Under the pieces are notes generated by a model. It was not told the origin of the DNA, searched no databases, and saw only the letters and a list, made by a program, of their open reading frames with translations. From contig UCEZ01000051.1 of the NCBI GenBank assembly GCA_900471525.1, positions 1 through 64,000 on the forward strand: a stretch of 64,000 nt of DNA. Reading direction: 5' to 3'. The position numbers were made by a program, and so were the translations under genes. Source of the stretch: Hyphomicrobiales bacterium. GTDB taxonomy: Bacteria > Pseudomonadota > Alphaproteobacteria > Rhizobiales > Rhizobiaceae. Shown in pieces: positions 1-8,594 of this stretch; the stretch's first letter is position 1; each line of letters opens with the position of its first letter.

Positions 1-45
1 GGGCCTGAGATCAAGGACGAAGGAAAACTCTCCTCGGGCACCTGA
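1..45 (+). CDS. 3' end of an unidentified CDS
   Basis: Reading frame 1 is open from the first base to a TGA at 43-45, and a perfect inverted repeat follows directly at 49-84. This is consistent with the last 14 codons of a gene that begins outside the window. The tail is hydrophilic and too short to assign to a family. It could also be a chance open frame. Confidence 0.35.
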   Translation, partial: GPEIKDEGKLSSGT

Positions 46-48
46 ACG

Positions 49-84
49 GCGCCGGCACAGCTGCCAAACAGAGTGTGCCGGCGC
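49..84. terminator. Strong inverted repeat, probable terminator
   Basis: The 11-base arm GCGCCGGCACA (49-59) is perfectly complemented by TGTGCCGGCGC (74-84) across a 14-nt loop, four bases after the TGA at 43-45. There is no T-tract on the + strand, so this may be a factor-assisted terminator or an mRNA-stabilising hairpin. Confidence 0.55.
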
Positions 85-515
85 TGCCGTTAGAAGGAAC
101 TACTGACAGGCAGGGTCACCTATAAATGCTTACGGGCTGGACGATGCCATTGACGGCAATGATTGAGCAGTATCCGTCAGGTGTTGCAAACATGCCGAGA
201 CTGCGCAAAGGCGAAGACAATCCATGTTCCACCGGCGAGGGTAAGATCTGTAGCCGACAGATCGTCTACCTGTTTGACAGATTATACCTTCGACGAGGGG
301 CGAGGGACCGTAGCACCATGTGAAGGTCCCTCGCCGGACCCTCAAAGCTGGGAGGCTCTCTGAGGGCATTCAGACCTATTGAAACAGGCCCTTCAAACTT
401 TTGTCTAAGCCTAACCCCTACCTGCCCAGTCCAAGTTATCTGATCCATCAGGATCGCAGCTGCAACGAGCACACTCTCACACCATACGGGATCATTCTAT
501 TCCAGCAAGTGGAAT
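85..515. other. Non-coding stretch with tandem hairpins
   Basis: No convincing gene is visible; short open frames overlap each other on both strands and none has a good ribosome-binding site. The notable content is two adjacent hairpins. The first has 10-bp arms GCGAGGGACC (300-309) and GGTCCCTCGC (325-334). The second has arms CCCTCA (339-344) and TGAGGG (361-366). A TTGACA lies at 274-279. A structured untranslated RNA or a terminator pair is possible, but nothing identifies it. Confidence 0.4.
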
Positions 516-556
516 TTGACAAAAAACTCCAGACTTTCACTTATCTTGACGATAAT
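516..556 (+). promoter_or_regulatory. Probable nagA promoter and operator
   Basis: TTGACA at 516-521 and TTATCT at 541-546 form a sigma70-like pair, although the 19-nt spacer is long. TATCTTGACGATAAT (542-556) overlaps the -10 box. It recurs with one extra G as TATCTTGACGGATAAT at 4195-4210, upstream of the nanE-remnant/oxidoreductase operon. I infer a binding site shared by the two transcription units, with the RpiR regulator between them as the obvious candidate. Confidence 0.5.
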
Positions 557-712
557 CGCCATATGAATTAATTTTCAGCGTGAAGGGCGTGAGCGGGACC
601 GTGAATCTGCAAACGAAAGCCGCAGCAAGACGTCTTTCTATGCGAGCAGACGTTTCGCTGCATCGGACTGAATCCCGCGCAACCAACGCCCTGAAAAAGG
701 TAAAAAGACGCG

Positions 713-1862
713 ATGACGACATTGACCGCAATAACCACCGCGCGCATCTTTGATGGTATCAACTGGTCCGAAAACTGTGCTCTGCTCGTAAAAGATGAGC
801 GCGTCCTTGGCATTGTGCCGATTTCTGAAATTCCGGCGGAGGCCAGCCGCATCGACTACGACGGACAGTTAATTGTCCCAGGTTTTATCGATCTCCAGGT
901 CAATGGAGGTGGGGGTGTCCGCTTTGGAGATGAGACGTCGGTAGAGGCAATTCGGACAATAACCGCCTCTCACGCTCGCTTCGGCACAACGAAGCTGCTT
1001 GCTACCCTGATCACCGATACGCCCGAGGTTACCGCTCGCGCGATGCAGGCTGGCAGGCAGGCACACGCCGCGCGAGTTCCGGGCTTCCTTGGACTTCACC
1101 TTGAAGGGCCGCATCTTTCGCTTGAGCGGAGAGGTGCTCATCATCCGTCCGATGACAGCGACGGATCTGCAAGCGATTTGTGAATATCGCAGGACAGCGG
1201 GTTTCATCCTGACGACCGTGGCCCCGGAAAACGTGTCGACTGAGCAAATCGCGGTGCTTGTCGATGGGGGCGTTGTCGTCAGCGTTGGGCACAGCAACGC
1301 CACAGCGGAGACAGCGCGGACCTATTTCGAAGCTGGTGCCTCGATGGTCACGCACTTGTTCAATGCTATGAGCCCGCTCGGTAATAGGGAGCCGGGGATC
1401 GTGGGGGCGGCATTGGATGACAGCCGGATCTACGCAGGTCTGATCGCCGACGGAATCCATGTCGATCCGATCGTGATGCGGATTGCCCTGCGAGCAAAAC
1501 TCTCCCCAGGTCAGATTTTTCTGGTCTCCGATGCAATGCAAACGATTGGGACTGCGCTCCAGGGATTCGAACTCAATGGAAGGGCAATTCACCGCAGTGA
1601 AGGAAGCCTAAAACTCAACGACGGAACGTTAGCAGGTGCTGACATAGACATGCTTTCGAGCATAAAATTCGTTCATGAGATTATCGGATTGCCGCTCGAA
1701 TGTTCATTAGCGATGGCATCCAGCGTTCCTGCAAAGGCAGTTGGGGTTGATCAACAACTAGGATTGCTTAAGCCAGGTTATGTAGCCGATTTCGTCGTCC
1801 TAAGCGATCGGCTGGATCACATAGAGACGTGGATAGGCGGCAAAACGATCGCATGTTTTTAG
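713..1862 (+). pseudogene. nagA: nagA, N-acetylglucosamine-6-phosphate deacetylase, frameshifted
   Basis: NagA hydrolyses GlcNAc-6-P to glucosamine-6-P and acetate in the cytoplasm. The first 140 or so codons run in one frame from ATG 713 and carry GFIDLQVNGGGG and the LHLEGPHL motif with the metal-binding Glu. The rest runs in another frame to 1862 and carries GHSNAT, THLFNAM, ADGIHVD and LVSDAM, which supply the expected His and Asp ligands and the catalytic Asp. The frames switch at about 1135-1150, where the family motif GAH(D/H)PALIRPM is broken: GAHHP is followed out of frame by RPM. An 11-nt deletion between two CATCCG repeats would explain this exactly. The total span matches a normal 380-residue NagA, so the loss looks recent. 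A sequencing error is less likely for a deletion of this size. A separate translation of the 3' half cannot be excluded. Confidence 0.85.
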
Positions 1863-2068
1863 GACATGGAGGAGACAAAGTGTGATCGACGATCCCGTCG
1901 GCAACCACCAGACCAGGGCCGACACGAGGCGAGCTAAATCGCGAAGCATTTGAAAGGCTTATCCGAATATCTCGCCGCGTAAGGGTGGATCTCCCAATCT
2001 TGAATCACCGGCGTAAATTTCGCTAGCCAAGATCACGCTCGACTTTTGTCCGCAGAGTGCATAAAAAA
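1863..2068 (+). other. Intergenic, with a degenerate short reading frame
   Basis: A strong Shine-Dalgarno (GGAGGAG, 1868-1874) lies 7 nt before GTG 1882, but that frame stops after 23 codons at 1953. Removing one A near 1936 would let it continue in the next frame to about 2026 as an Arg-rich peptide. This looks like a frameshifted small gene or gene start. I do not recognise its family, and it may be unrelated to its neighbours. Confidence 0.3.
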
Positions 2069-2100
2069 TATCGCCAGCATGTATGGCCATGTTGGCGATA
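2069..2100. promoter_or_regulatory. Inverted repeat upstream of the acetyltransferase gene
   Basis: TATCGCCA (2069-2076) pairs perfectly with TGGCGATA (2093-2100), and CATG blocks inside each arm add symmetry. The repeat ends 7 nt before the AGGAG ribosome-binding site of the next gene. It could be an operator or a leader hairpin that affects translation. Confidence 0.45.
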
Positions 2101-2119
2101 ACTTTTAGGAGAACGATGG

Positions 2120-3268
2120 ATGGGCGCGCGCCAGGCAGATAGCGGAGATATCGACTTCATCGTGGCGGCGTATAGGTCCGCGTTTGCCTTCGGCCGGGGT
2201 AGAACCATCGAGTATCTGCAGAATACCGGCCTGGAAAATTTTCACGTCATCGAACACTCGGCGCGGCCAGCAGCCGTTTTCGCATTAATCGAGACGGGTC
2301 ATTGGTTTTGCGGCAGGGTCGTCCCGGCATGCAACATCGCCCATGTGGCCATCAGCCCGGAATACCGAGGCACTGGCCTTGCTGGGACGATCCTTGACGT
2401 TGCTGCTGCGGCAGCGCTGCAGCGCGGCGCCGCCGTTGCAAGCCTCTTTGCCTCGACAAGGCCGCTCTACCGCCGGTCCGGCTTTGAGCTCGCTGGGTCG
2501 GAGATCATTTACGAGGCGGATACATCCGAGCTCTATAAGATAAAGGATAGGTTCCGGTGTCGTCCTGTCGTGGGCGAGGGTGTCCTGCCCGCAATAGCAC
2601 CGATTTACGGCAAGCATTGCCGGACAGAAACTGGCGTTCTGGAACGCAGTCCCGCGCATTGGAACGCCCTGCTTCAGGGGATGGGCGACGAACTCGCGAC
2701 CTTCGTCTTCGAGGGAGAGGGAGAGGATATCGGCTATGTCGTGCTCGATACGAGCAATTCGGAGTGCCTGGTCCTGCGCGACTGGGTCTCCCTATCAGGC
2801 TCTTCAAGCCGGGATATCCTCAAATTTCTCGGGACGTTTTCGACTGTCTATCCGCGCGTCCGTTGGCATGGCGCACCGCAGGATGCATTGATCTTCGCGA
2901 TGCCCGACAAGGGTTGGCGGCTCGTCCATCAGGAGGAATTTCTGATGCGGATTGTCTCGCCAAAGCAGGCGCTCGTCGCGCGCGGCTATGAATGCGGCTC
3001 GGCAAGCCTCAGACTCGATATTGTCGGGGATGCACAGAGACACTCACTTCTGCTTTCTGTGGAGAACGGATTTGCGACGTGCGTGGAAGCTGTTTCGGGG
3101 CCAGCCGATATCACCGTTGGTCTGGCACAGTTTGCAACGCTTTTTTCCGGGTTTCGTTCGGCTTATTTTCTGGAGAAGGCGGGCTGGATTGCGGGCGATT
3201 TCGCGGCCATAAAGCGGTGTCACGACATTTTCTCCGGCCCCGCTCCCTGGGTCGGCGAGCATTTTTAA
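2120..3268 (+). CDS. Eis-like GNAT-family N-acetyltransferase
   Basis: This 382-residue protein has the layout of the Eis family: an N-terminal GNAT domain (about 1-150), a second GNAT-like domain, and a C-terminal SCP2-like domain. The acetyl-CoA loop is seen as AISPEYRGTGLAG near residue 80, followed by the family's RPLYRRSGFE segment with its Tyr. The protein ends in Phe, as Eis does, where the terminal carboxylate is thought to act in catalysis. Length is normal. Translation starts at ATG 2120 behind AGGAGAACG. It sits between nagA and an RpiR regulator, so the acceptor may be an amino sugar or aminoglycoside-like amine, but the sequence does not show the substrate. Confidence 0.75.
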   Translation: MGARQADSGDIDFIVAAYRSAFAFGRGRTIEYLQNTGLENFHVIEHSARPAAVFALIETGHWFCGRVVPACNIAHVAISPEYRGTGLAGTILDVAAAAALQRGAAVASLFASTRPLYRRSGFELAGSEIIYEADTSELYKIKDRFRCRPVVGEGVLPAIAPIYGKHCRTETGVLERSPAHWNALLQGMGDELATFVFEGEGEDIGYVVLDTSNSECLVLRDWVSLSGSSSRDILKFLGTFSTVYPRVRWHGAPQDALIFAMPDKGWRLVHQEEFLMRIVSPKQALVARGYECGSASLRLDIVGDAQRHSLLLSVENGFATCVEAVSGPADITVGLAQFATLFSGFRSAYFLEKAGWIAGDFAAIKRCHDIFSGPAPWVGEHF

Positions 3269-3279
3269 GGAAAAGGTCT

Positions 3280-4119
3280 TTGGATCCGGCACTACATATG
3301 GCGCTTATTGCTAGTATCCGCTCGCGCGCACCGAATATGACGCGAGCTTTGCAACTGGTTGCACACTATACGCTGGAAGACCCTCAGGCCGTTCTCTACA
3401 AGAGTATCACCGAACTTGCCGAGGACGCGCGCTCTTCGGAAGCCAGCGTCATGCGCTTCTGCCGAGAACTTGGCTTTGCCGGTTTCCAGAATTTCAAGCT
3501 GGCCCTGGCGCAGGAGCTGGCAACCCAGCAGCAGCCGAACGCGAACAGCGCGCAAGGCGATCCGGTACTCGATCTCATCGAAACTGCGCGAATGGCGCTG
3601 GACGAGACAGAGAGGCTGCTGGATCGGCACAACATCGAGGCTGTCGCGAACGAATTGCTTAATGCTCGCCACATCGAGATTTTCGGTGTTGCCGCATCGG
3701 CAATCACGGCCCAATATCTCGAATACAAACTGGCGCGGCTGGGGCTCCAGTCGCATATTGCCCGCGACGCGCATTTGGCCACGATGGCAGCGGCGACGTC
3801 AGGCCCTACGGACGTCTATTTCCTCGTCTCCAGTTCAGGATCGACGATCGACACGGTCAAGATCGCGGAACTGGCGCATGCACGAGGCGCGCGGGTCGTC
3901 GGCATCACCAGCCGGGTCAAAAGCCCCCTTGCTGCGGTCTGCGATTTTGTCCTGCTTGCTTCTTGGCCGGAAACACCTCTGACAGGCGGTGCCTTTCCTT
4001 CCAAAATCAGTCAACTGCTGATCGTCGATGCCCTTGGCTCCTATATTACCAAGGCAGCCCCCGAGCGCCTCGATACCATTCGTGAAACAGCACAAAGCGT
4101 GACTGACCGCAGTATCTGA
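3280..4119 (+). CDS. RpiR/MurR-family transcriptional regulator
   Basis: This is a 279-residue DNA-binding repressor or activator with an N-terminal HTH_6 domain (about 1-80, including SSEASVMRFCRELGFAGFQNFK) and a C-terminal SIS sugar-phosphate-binding domain (about 120-260, including GVAASAITAQYLEYKL and SSSGSTIDTVKIAELA). RpiR proteins typically sense phosphosugars such as MurNAc-6-P, GlcNAc-6-P or ManNAc-6-P. I chose TTG 3280 because AAGGAAAAGG lies just upstream. ATG 3298 has no ribosome-binding site but is the alternative. The gene follows the acetyltransferase gene by 11 nt. The divergently repeated TTGACGGA boxes at 4169-4210 are probable targets. Confidence 0.85.
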   Translation: MDPALHMALIASIRSRAPNMTRALQLVAHYTLEDPQAVLYKSITELAEDARSSEASVMRFCRELGFAGFQNFKLALAQELATQQQPNANSAQGDPVLDLIETARMALDETERLLDRHNIEAVANELLNARHIEIFGVAASAITAQYLEYKLARLGLQSHIARDAHLATMAAATSGPTDVYFLVSSSGSTIDTVKIAELAHARGARVVGITSRVKSPLAAVCDFVLLASWPETPLTGGAFPSKISQLLIVDALGSYITKAAPERLDTIRETAQSVTDRSI

Positions 4120-4168
4120 CACCGTTTGTGTTGCTGCCGCTTTGCCGCCGTTCTAACCAGGATTCAGT

Positions 4169-4210
4169 TTGACGGAAATTTTCATCTAAAAAAATATCTT
4201 GACGGATAAT
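4169..4210 (+). promoter_or_regulatory. Tandem TTGACGGA boxes: promoter/operator of the amino-sugar operon
   Basis: TTGACGGAAA (4169-4178) is repeated as TTGACGGATA (4199-4208), 30 nt apart, in an AT-rich stretch. The second copy is part of TATCTTGACGGATAAT (4195-4210), nearly identical to 542-556 before nagA. The first TTGACG is also a fair -35 box for an AAATAT -10. A 30-nt period is three helical turns, compatible with co-operative regulator binding. Confidence 0.5.
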
Positions 4211-4255
4211 GTCATTGCCCGTAGATTCCCCTTAACAAAAAAGCGGGAACTGACA

Positions 4256-4489
4256 GTGATAAAACTTCTTGACGACCTGCGCGGCGACCCTGTCGTCTCA
4301 TGCCAGGTGGCGGATGAAGGTCCGTTGCAGCCGACCGAACACATCGTCGTGCAGACCGCCTCGCCATTGAATGCGGCGCGATTTTCGTCATCGGTTCCAC
4401 CGAGACCCGCCAGGATGTGATTGCACGCCGGTTTGCAGATGCCGTAGCCGGTTTGCGGCTCGAGTCCGAATACTATGGAGAAAAGAGAT
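4256..4489 (+). pseudogene. nanE: Remnant of a nanE gene (ManNAc-6-P 2-epimerase)
   Basis: From GTG 4256 one frame encodes a NanE-like N-terminus (KLLDDLRGDPVVSCQVADEG), comparable to the NALIVSCQ start of the intact NanE domain at 10450. After about 35 codons the similarity jumps frame, and GAIFVIGSTETRQDVIARRF leads to a TGA at 4487-4489. That segment matches the C-terminal end of the same intact domain (GATCVVVGSAITRTEHVTAW). The middle of the TIM barrel, about 150 codons, is missing. The stop overlaps the oxidoreductase start as ATGA, the usual spacing of an operon, so an intact nanE was once the first gene here. No active enzyme can be made. Confidence 0.7.
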
Positions 4490-5501
4490 GAGCAGGAAAT
4501 TCCGTGTCGCAGTGATCGGAGCCGGTTTTATGGGCTCAATGCACGCTTCGATTTTTTCACATGAGCCCCGCGCCGAACTGGCCGCCGTCGTCGACCGGGA
4601 TATCGAGCGTGCAACGGCCCTTGCTGGTGAACTTGGTGGAAACGTCAAGGCCTATGCGTCGCATGTCGATCTGCTGGCTGCCGAGGATCTGGACCTCGTC
4701 AGTATCTGCACGCCGGACCATCTGCATCTCGAACCGGCGCTCGCCATTGCCGCAAAGGGCATCAATCTTTTTGTCGAGAAGCCGATCGCCTCCACCATGG
4801 AAGACGCGGCAAAGATTGTCGAAGCCTGCAAAACAGCCGGCGTCAAGCTCGGCATCGGCTATCTCCTGCGCTTCGACCCACGATATTATAAGGCGCGCGA
4901 GCTGATCACGACGGGCAAGATCGGAAAGCCGATCCACATCTACGCGCGCCGCAACAGCGCCCGCACCGAGGGTCCGGCGCGCTATGGCGGCACCCTGCCG
5001 CTGGCTCTGCATGTGACGGTGCACGATGTTGATATGGTCCTGTGGATGCTGGAAGGCCAGACGCCGGTCTCAGTCTACGCACAGCAGACCGATATTCTCC
5101 TCGGCGATCTCGGCACGCAGGATACGATTGCAGCCGTGGTTCGCTTTTCCGGCGGTACGGTCGTCACTTTCGAAAGCGCCTGGTCGCTGCCGGGCGGCGC
5201 ACGTCACATGATCGATGCGCGTATGGAATTGATCGGTACCGAAGGCTCATTCGAAGTTCAGTGCGGCGATAGCGGCCTTTATTTTGCCGACAACCAGACC
5301 TCGCGCGAAATCGACACTCAGCACTGGCCAATCATCGAAAACCGCGTCAGCGGCGACCTCAAGCTGCAGCTCGCCAGCGTTCTGGAGTGGCTCGATGGCG
5401 GTCCCTCGCAGGTTGCCAGCGGCGAAGAAGCGATCCGCTCGCTGGAATTGACTCGCGCCCTCATTCGTTCGGCCGAAAGCGGGGAGGTAGAGAGACTTTA
5501 A
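4488..5501 (+). CDS. Gfo/Idh/MocA-family NAD(P)-dependent oxidoreductase
   Basis: This 337-residue cytosolic dehydrogenase has an N-terminal Rossmann fold (AVIGAGFMGSMHA near residue 7, GxGxxG type) and the family signature EKPIAS near residue 98, with its catalytic Lys. The C-terminal alpha/beta domain contains HVTVHDVDMVLWMLEG, where a His and Asp are expected at the active site. The start ATG 4488 overlaps the nanE remnant. Members act on sugars, inositols, amino sugars and anhydro-sialic acid. The setting with nagB and nanEK suggests oxidation or epimerisation of an amino-sugar derivative, possibly of the NanOx/YjhC type, but this is an inference. Confidence 0.85.
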   Translation: MSRKFRVAVIGAGFMGSMHASIFSHEPRAELAAVVDRDIERATALAGELGGNVKAYASHVDLLAAEDLDLVSICTPDHLHLEPALAIAAKGINLFVEKPIASTMEDAAKIVEACKTAGVKLGIGYLLRFDPRYYKARELITTGKIGKPIHIYARRNSARTEGPARYGGTLPLALHVTVHDVDMVLWMLEGQTPVSVYAQQTDILLGDLGTQDTIAAVVRFSGGTVVTFESAWSLPGGARHMIDARMELIGTEGSFEVQCGDSGLYFADNQTSREIDTQHWPIIENRVSGDLKLQLASVLEWLDGGPSQVASGEEAIRSLELTRALIRSAESGEVERL

Positions 5502-5560
5502 GACCAGATCGGCCAAGCAATCCAACGGTACTCATGGACAACTTAAAAAAGGGGAATGAC

Positions 5561-6853
5561 ATGAAAAGACGCCAATTACTTGCACTGACGCTTGCTCTCG
5601 CTGCCTCATCGGCTCTGCCGGCAATAGCGCAAGACGCCGCGCAACCCTATGCCGGAACGCATATCGCGGTGCTGATGGAAGGCCACCCCACAACCGACGG
5701 CATCCAGGCACTGCTGCCGGAATTTACCAAGGAAACCGGGATCGAAGTCGAACTCGAGGTCATTCCGGAATCCGACATCACAGCCAAGATGCTCCTGGAG
5801 TTTTCCTCCGGCACAGGCCGCTATGATGTTGTCCAGAACAACATCATCTATATCCCGGGTTTCGTTCAGGCCGGATACATCGATCCTATCGATGATCTCG
5901 CAGCAAAGCTTCCGAAATATCTCGACCGGGCTGATTTCGTGCCCGGCTACCTCAACACCAACATCGTCGGCAACAAGCTCTATGGCCTGCCGGTTTATGG
6001 CGAGAGCACGTTCCTGATGTATCGCAAGGACCTGTTCGAGCAATACGGTCTCACGGCGCCGAAAACATTCGACGACGTCGTCTCAGCCGCCAAGACCATC
6101 AAGGAGAAGTCCAACGGCGAGATTGTCGGCATCACCATGCGCGGCGCGCAGGGCATCCAGAACGTTTACGTCTGGGCAGGCTGGCTCTGGGGCTATGGCG
6201 GCGAGTTCCTGACGAGTGATGGCAAGTCCGCGCTTGGCACGCCGGAGGCCGCTGCCTCGCTTGATGCGTTTGCGAAAGTCCTGCGCGATTATGGTCCGGT
6301 CGGCGCCGCCAATTTCGGCTGGGAGGAGAACCGTGTTCTCTTCCAACAGGGCAAGGCCGGCATGACCATGGATGCGACGGTCAACGGCGCGTTTAACGAA
6401 GACCCCGCCGTGTCCTCCGTGGTGGGAAAAGTCGGCTACGTGCCGGTTCCCAAGCAGAGCGACGCATTGAAGGGTGGTTCATCTTCGCTCGCGGTCCACA
6501 GCCTCTACATTACGTCCGCCTCGGCCCAGAAGGAAGCCGCTTGGCTTTTTGCTTCCTGGGCAACGGCCAAGGAACAGCAGATCAAGTCGTTCGGGCTTGC
6601 GCCGAACTCCGGTGTGACCTCGCAGGCTGCTCTAAATTCGGATGAGTTCAACAAGCGTTACGGTGCCTTCAAGGAAGCGATGCTTGGTTCGATCAACCAG
6701 GGTAACCCGCAATATCTCCCGACGGTGACCGCCGCCAACGAGATCATCAACAATGCAGGTATTGCCGTCTCCAAGGCACTAGCGGGCACCGCGTCTGCCA
6801 AGGACGCGCTCGCTGAAGCCAGTGCTGCCAACGACGCAGCCCTCGCCCGCTAA
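5561..6853 (+). CDS. ABC sugar transporter, solute-binding protein (family 1)
   Basis: This 430-residue periplasmic binding protein starts at ATG 5561 behind AAGGGGAATG. It has a Sec signal peptide (MKRRQLLALTLALAASSALPAIAQ) with cleavage after AIAQ. The mature part has the MalE/UgpB-type features of family 1: a YDVVQNN segment, GLPVYGESTFLMYRKD in the hinge region, and GKAGMTMDAT. Two permeases and an ATPase follow in order, so it delivers the ligand to that importer. The ligand is unknown; operon content points to an amino sugar or a glycan fragment. Confidence 0.9.
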   Translation: MKRRQLLALTLALAASSALPAIAQDAAQPYAGTHIAVLMEGHPTTDGIQALLPEFTKETGIEVELEVIPESDITAKMLLEFSSGTGRYDVVQNNIIYIPGFVQAGYIDPIDDLAAKLPKYLDRADFVPGYLNTNIVGNKLYGLPVYGESTFLMYRKDLFEQYGLTAPKTFDDVVSAAKTIKEKSNGEIVGITMRGAQGIQNVYVWAGWLWGYGGEFLTSDGKSALGTPEAAASLDAFAKVLRDYGPVGAANFGWEENRVLFQQGKAGMTMDATVNGAFNEDPAVSSVVGKVGYVPVPKQSDALKGGSSSLAVHSLYITSASAQKEAAWLFASWATAKEQQIKSFGLAPNSGVTSQAALNSDEFNKRYGAFKEAMLGSINQGNPQYLPTVTAANEIINNAGIAVSKALAGTASAKDALAEASAANDAALAR

Positions 6854-6862
6854 TGAAACGGC

Positions 6863-6889
6863 GCCACGTCCGGTCCATCCGGGCGTGGC
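6863..6889 (+). terminator. Intercistronic hairpin after the binding-protein gene
   Basis: GCCACGTCCGG (6863-6873) pairs with CCGGGCGTGGC (6879-6889) with one G-T pair and a 5-nt loop. It lies between the binding-protein stop and the permease start. Such hairpins usually protect the binding-protein mRNA or attenuate the downstream genes. No T-tract follows. Confidence 0.55.
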
Positions 6890-6907
6890 CACACTGCGGG
6901 AGCGATT

Positions 6908-7780
6908 ATGTTCAAAGACGCAACAAAACTCTTCTACCAGCCTGTGATCGCGTTCTTCGGTGCGGTCTCGGTGGTCATCACGATCTATGTCCTGTGGCTG
7001 ACATTGCATAATATCAGCCTGCTGCGCCCTGGACAGGAGCAGTTCATCGGGTTGAATAACTACGTGCGCCTGCTGCTCGATACCCGCGGTCTCAATGCGC
7101 TGTGGCGCACGGTTCTGTTCACCGTCATCGCGACGGTGATCGAACTGATCATCGGCCTTTCCATCGCACTGCTGCTCGACCGTGAATTTCACGGCAAGAA
7201 GATTGCCCGGGCAATCATGCTCGTGCCGATTGTTATGACGCCGATCGTCGTCGGCCTGACCTGGCGCTTCATGTTCGACCCATCCAGCGGCATGGCAAAC
7301 TATCTGTTGTCGCTTCTTCACCTCGGTCCTGTCGATTGGCTCGGCAATCCCCAGGTTGCCCTGTTCTCGGTGATGATCGCCGACATCTGGCAATGGACAC
7401 CATTCGTCGTTCTCTTGACCATGGCCTCGCTGGAATCGCTGCCGGGTGACCCGCAGAACGCCGCTCGCGTCGATGGTGCACGCGAATGGCAGGTTCTCTG
7501 GCATGTCACGCTGCCGGCGCTCCACCGCGCGCTTCTGGTTGTCGCCCTCATTCGCGCCATCGACAGCGTCAAGACCTTCGACATTTTCTACATCATGACC
7601 CGTGGTGGCCCGGCGCTTTCGACCGAAACGCTCAATCTCTACGGCTACATCTCGGCGTTCACCAATTTCGACATTTCCTATGCGCTGACCATCGCCATGG
7701 TTCTGACGATCTTCACCAATGTCGCGTTGCTGCTGCTTTACAATTTGGCCTTCAAGGCTCAAGCACGGGGAGCCGTATGA
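6908..7780 (+). CDS. ABC sugar transporter permease (MalF/UgpA type)
   Basis: This 290-residue inner-membrane subunit has about six hydrophobic segments, the first at residues 12-38. The cytoplasmic EAA loop appears as ARVDGAREWQVLWHVTLP near residue 185, the docking site for the ATPase. The C-terminal TRGGP motif before the last helices is typical of sugar permeases. It begins 55 nt after the binding-protein gene and overlaps the next permease gene by 4 nt. Confidence 0.9.
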   Translation: MFKDATKLFYQPVIAFFGAVSVVITIYVLWLTLHNISLLRPGQEQFIGLNNYVRLLLDTRGLNALWRTVLFTVIATVIELIIGLSIALLLDREFHGKKIARAIMLVPIVMTPIVVGLTWRFMFDPSSGMANYLLSLLHLGPVDWLGNPQVALFSVMIADIWQWTPFVVLLTMASLESLPGDPQNAARVDGAREWQVLWHVTLPALHRALLVVALIRAIDSVKTFDIFYIMTRGGPALSTETLNLYGYISAFTNFDISYALTIAMVLTIFTNVALLLLYNLAFKAQARGAV

Positions 7781-8589
7781 TGCGTAAACTGGCCTTCTAC
7801 ATTGCCATCGTCGTGCTCTTGGTCGCCGTGCTCTTCCCGCTCTACTGGGTGGTCGTCACATCGGTCAAGACGACAAAGGATGCGTTCGCGATCCCCCCGG
7901 TCTGGTTCTTCGAGCCGACCTGGGAAAACTACCAGCGCGTTCTTAACAACGGCGTCTTCATACGTGCCTTCCTCAACAGCGTGCTGATCTCGTTTACTGC
8001 AAGCTTCATATCGGTGGCCATCGGTGCGCTGGCTGCCTACGGCCTAGTGGCACAGGATGAACCGGTCCGCCGCAGCAACGAGAAATTCGTACTGAGCCTG
8101 CGAATTGCACCGCCGCTGATCTTCATCATTCCTACATATTTCCTGGCGGCCCAGCTGAAGCTCCTTAACAACCACTGGGTCATTATCGCCGTCTATGCCT
8201 TTATCAACGTGCCCTTTGCCATATCGCTTCTCATCACGTTCTTCGAGGACATACCGCGGGAATTGCGGGATGCCGCGAAGGTGGACGGCGCGCGCGAGCT
8301 GACAATCTTCTGGAACGTCTTCTTGCCCGTTGCCAAGGGCGGCATCGTCGCAACGCTGATCCTCTGTGTCCTGTTTACCTGGAATGAATTCTTCGTCGCG
8401 CTTGTCCTGACCGGCCGCGACACCCAGACCTTGCCCGTGAGCATCACGTCATTCCTAACCTTCCAGGGCGTGCAATGGGGGCCGCTGACAGCGGCTGCCA
8501 CGCTCGTCATGCTGCCGATGCTCGTGCTCGGCATGCTGGTTCAGGGACAGGTTGTCCGTGGCATGTCTCTTGGAAGTATCAAAGGATAA
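7777..8589 (+). CDS. ABC sugar transporter permease (MalG/UgpE type)
   Basis: This 270-residue partner permease starts at ATG 7777, overlapping the previous stop in ATGA; ATG 7780 is equally possible. The EAA loop reads AKVDGARELTIFWNVFLP near residue 175. The segment ending TWNEFFVALVLTG is the conserved MalG-type element. About six membrane segments are visible. It forms the heterodimeric channel with the upstream permease. Confidence 0.9.
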   Translation: MMRKLAFYIAIVVLLVAVLFPLYWVVVTSVKTTKDAFAIPPVWFFEPTWENYQRVLNNGVFIRAFLNSVLISFTASFISVAIGALAAYGLVAQDEPVRRSNEKFVLSLRIAPPLIFIIPTYFLAAQLKLLNNHWVIIAVYAFINVPFAISLLITFFEDIPRELRDAAKVDGARELTIFWNVFLPVAKGGIVATLILCVLFTWNEFFVALVLTGRDTQTLPVSITSFLTFQGVQWGPLTAAATLVMLPMLVLGMLVQGQVVRGMSLGSIKG

Positions 8590-8594
8590 CCCGT

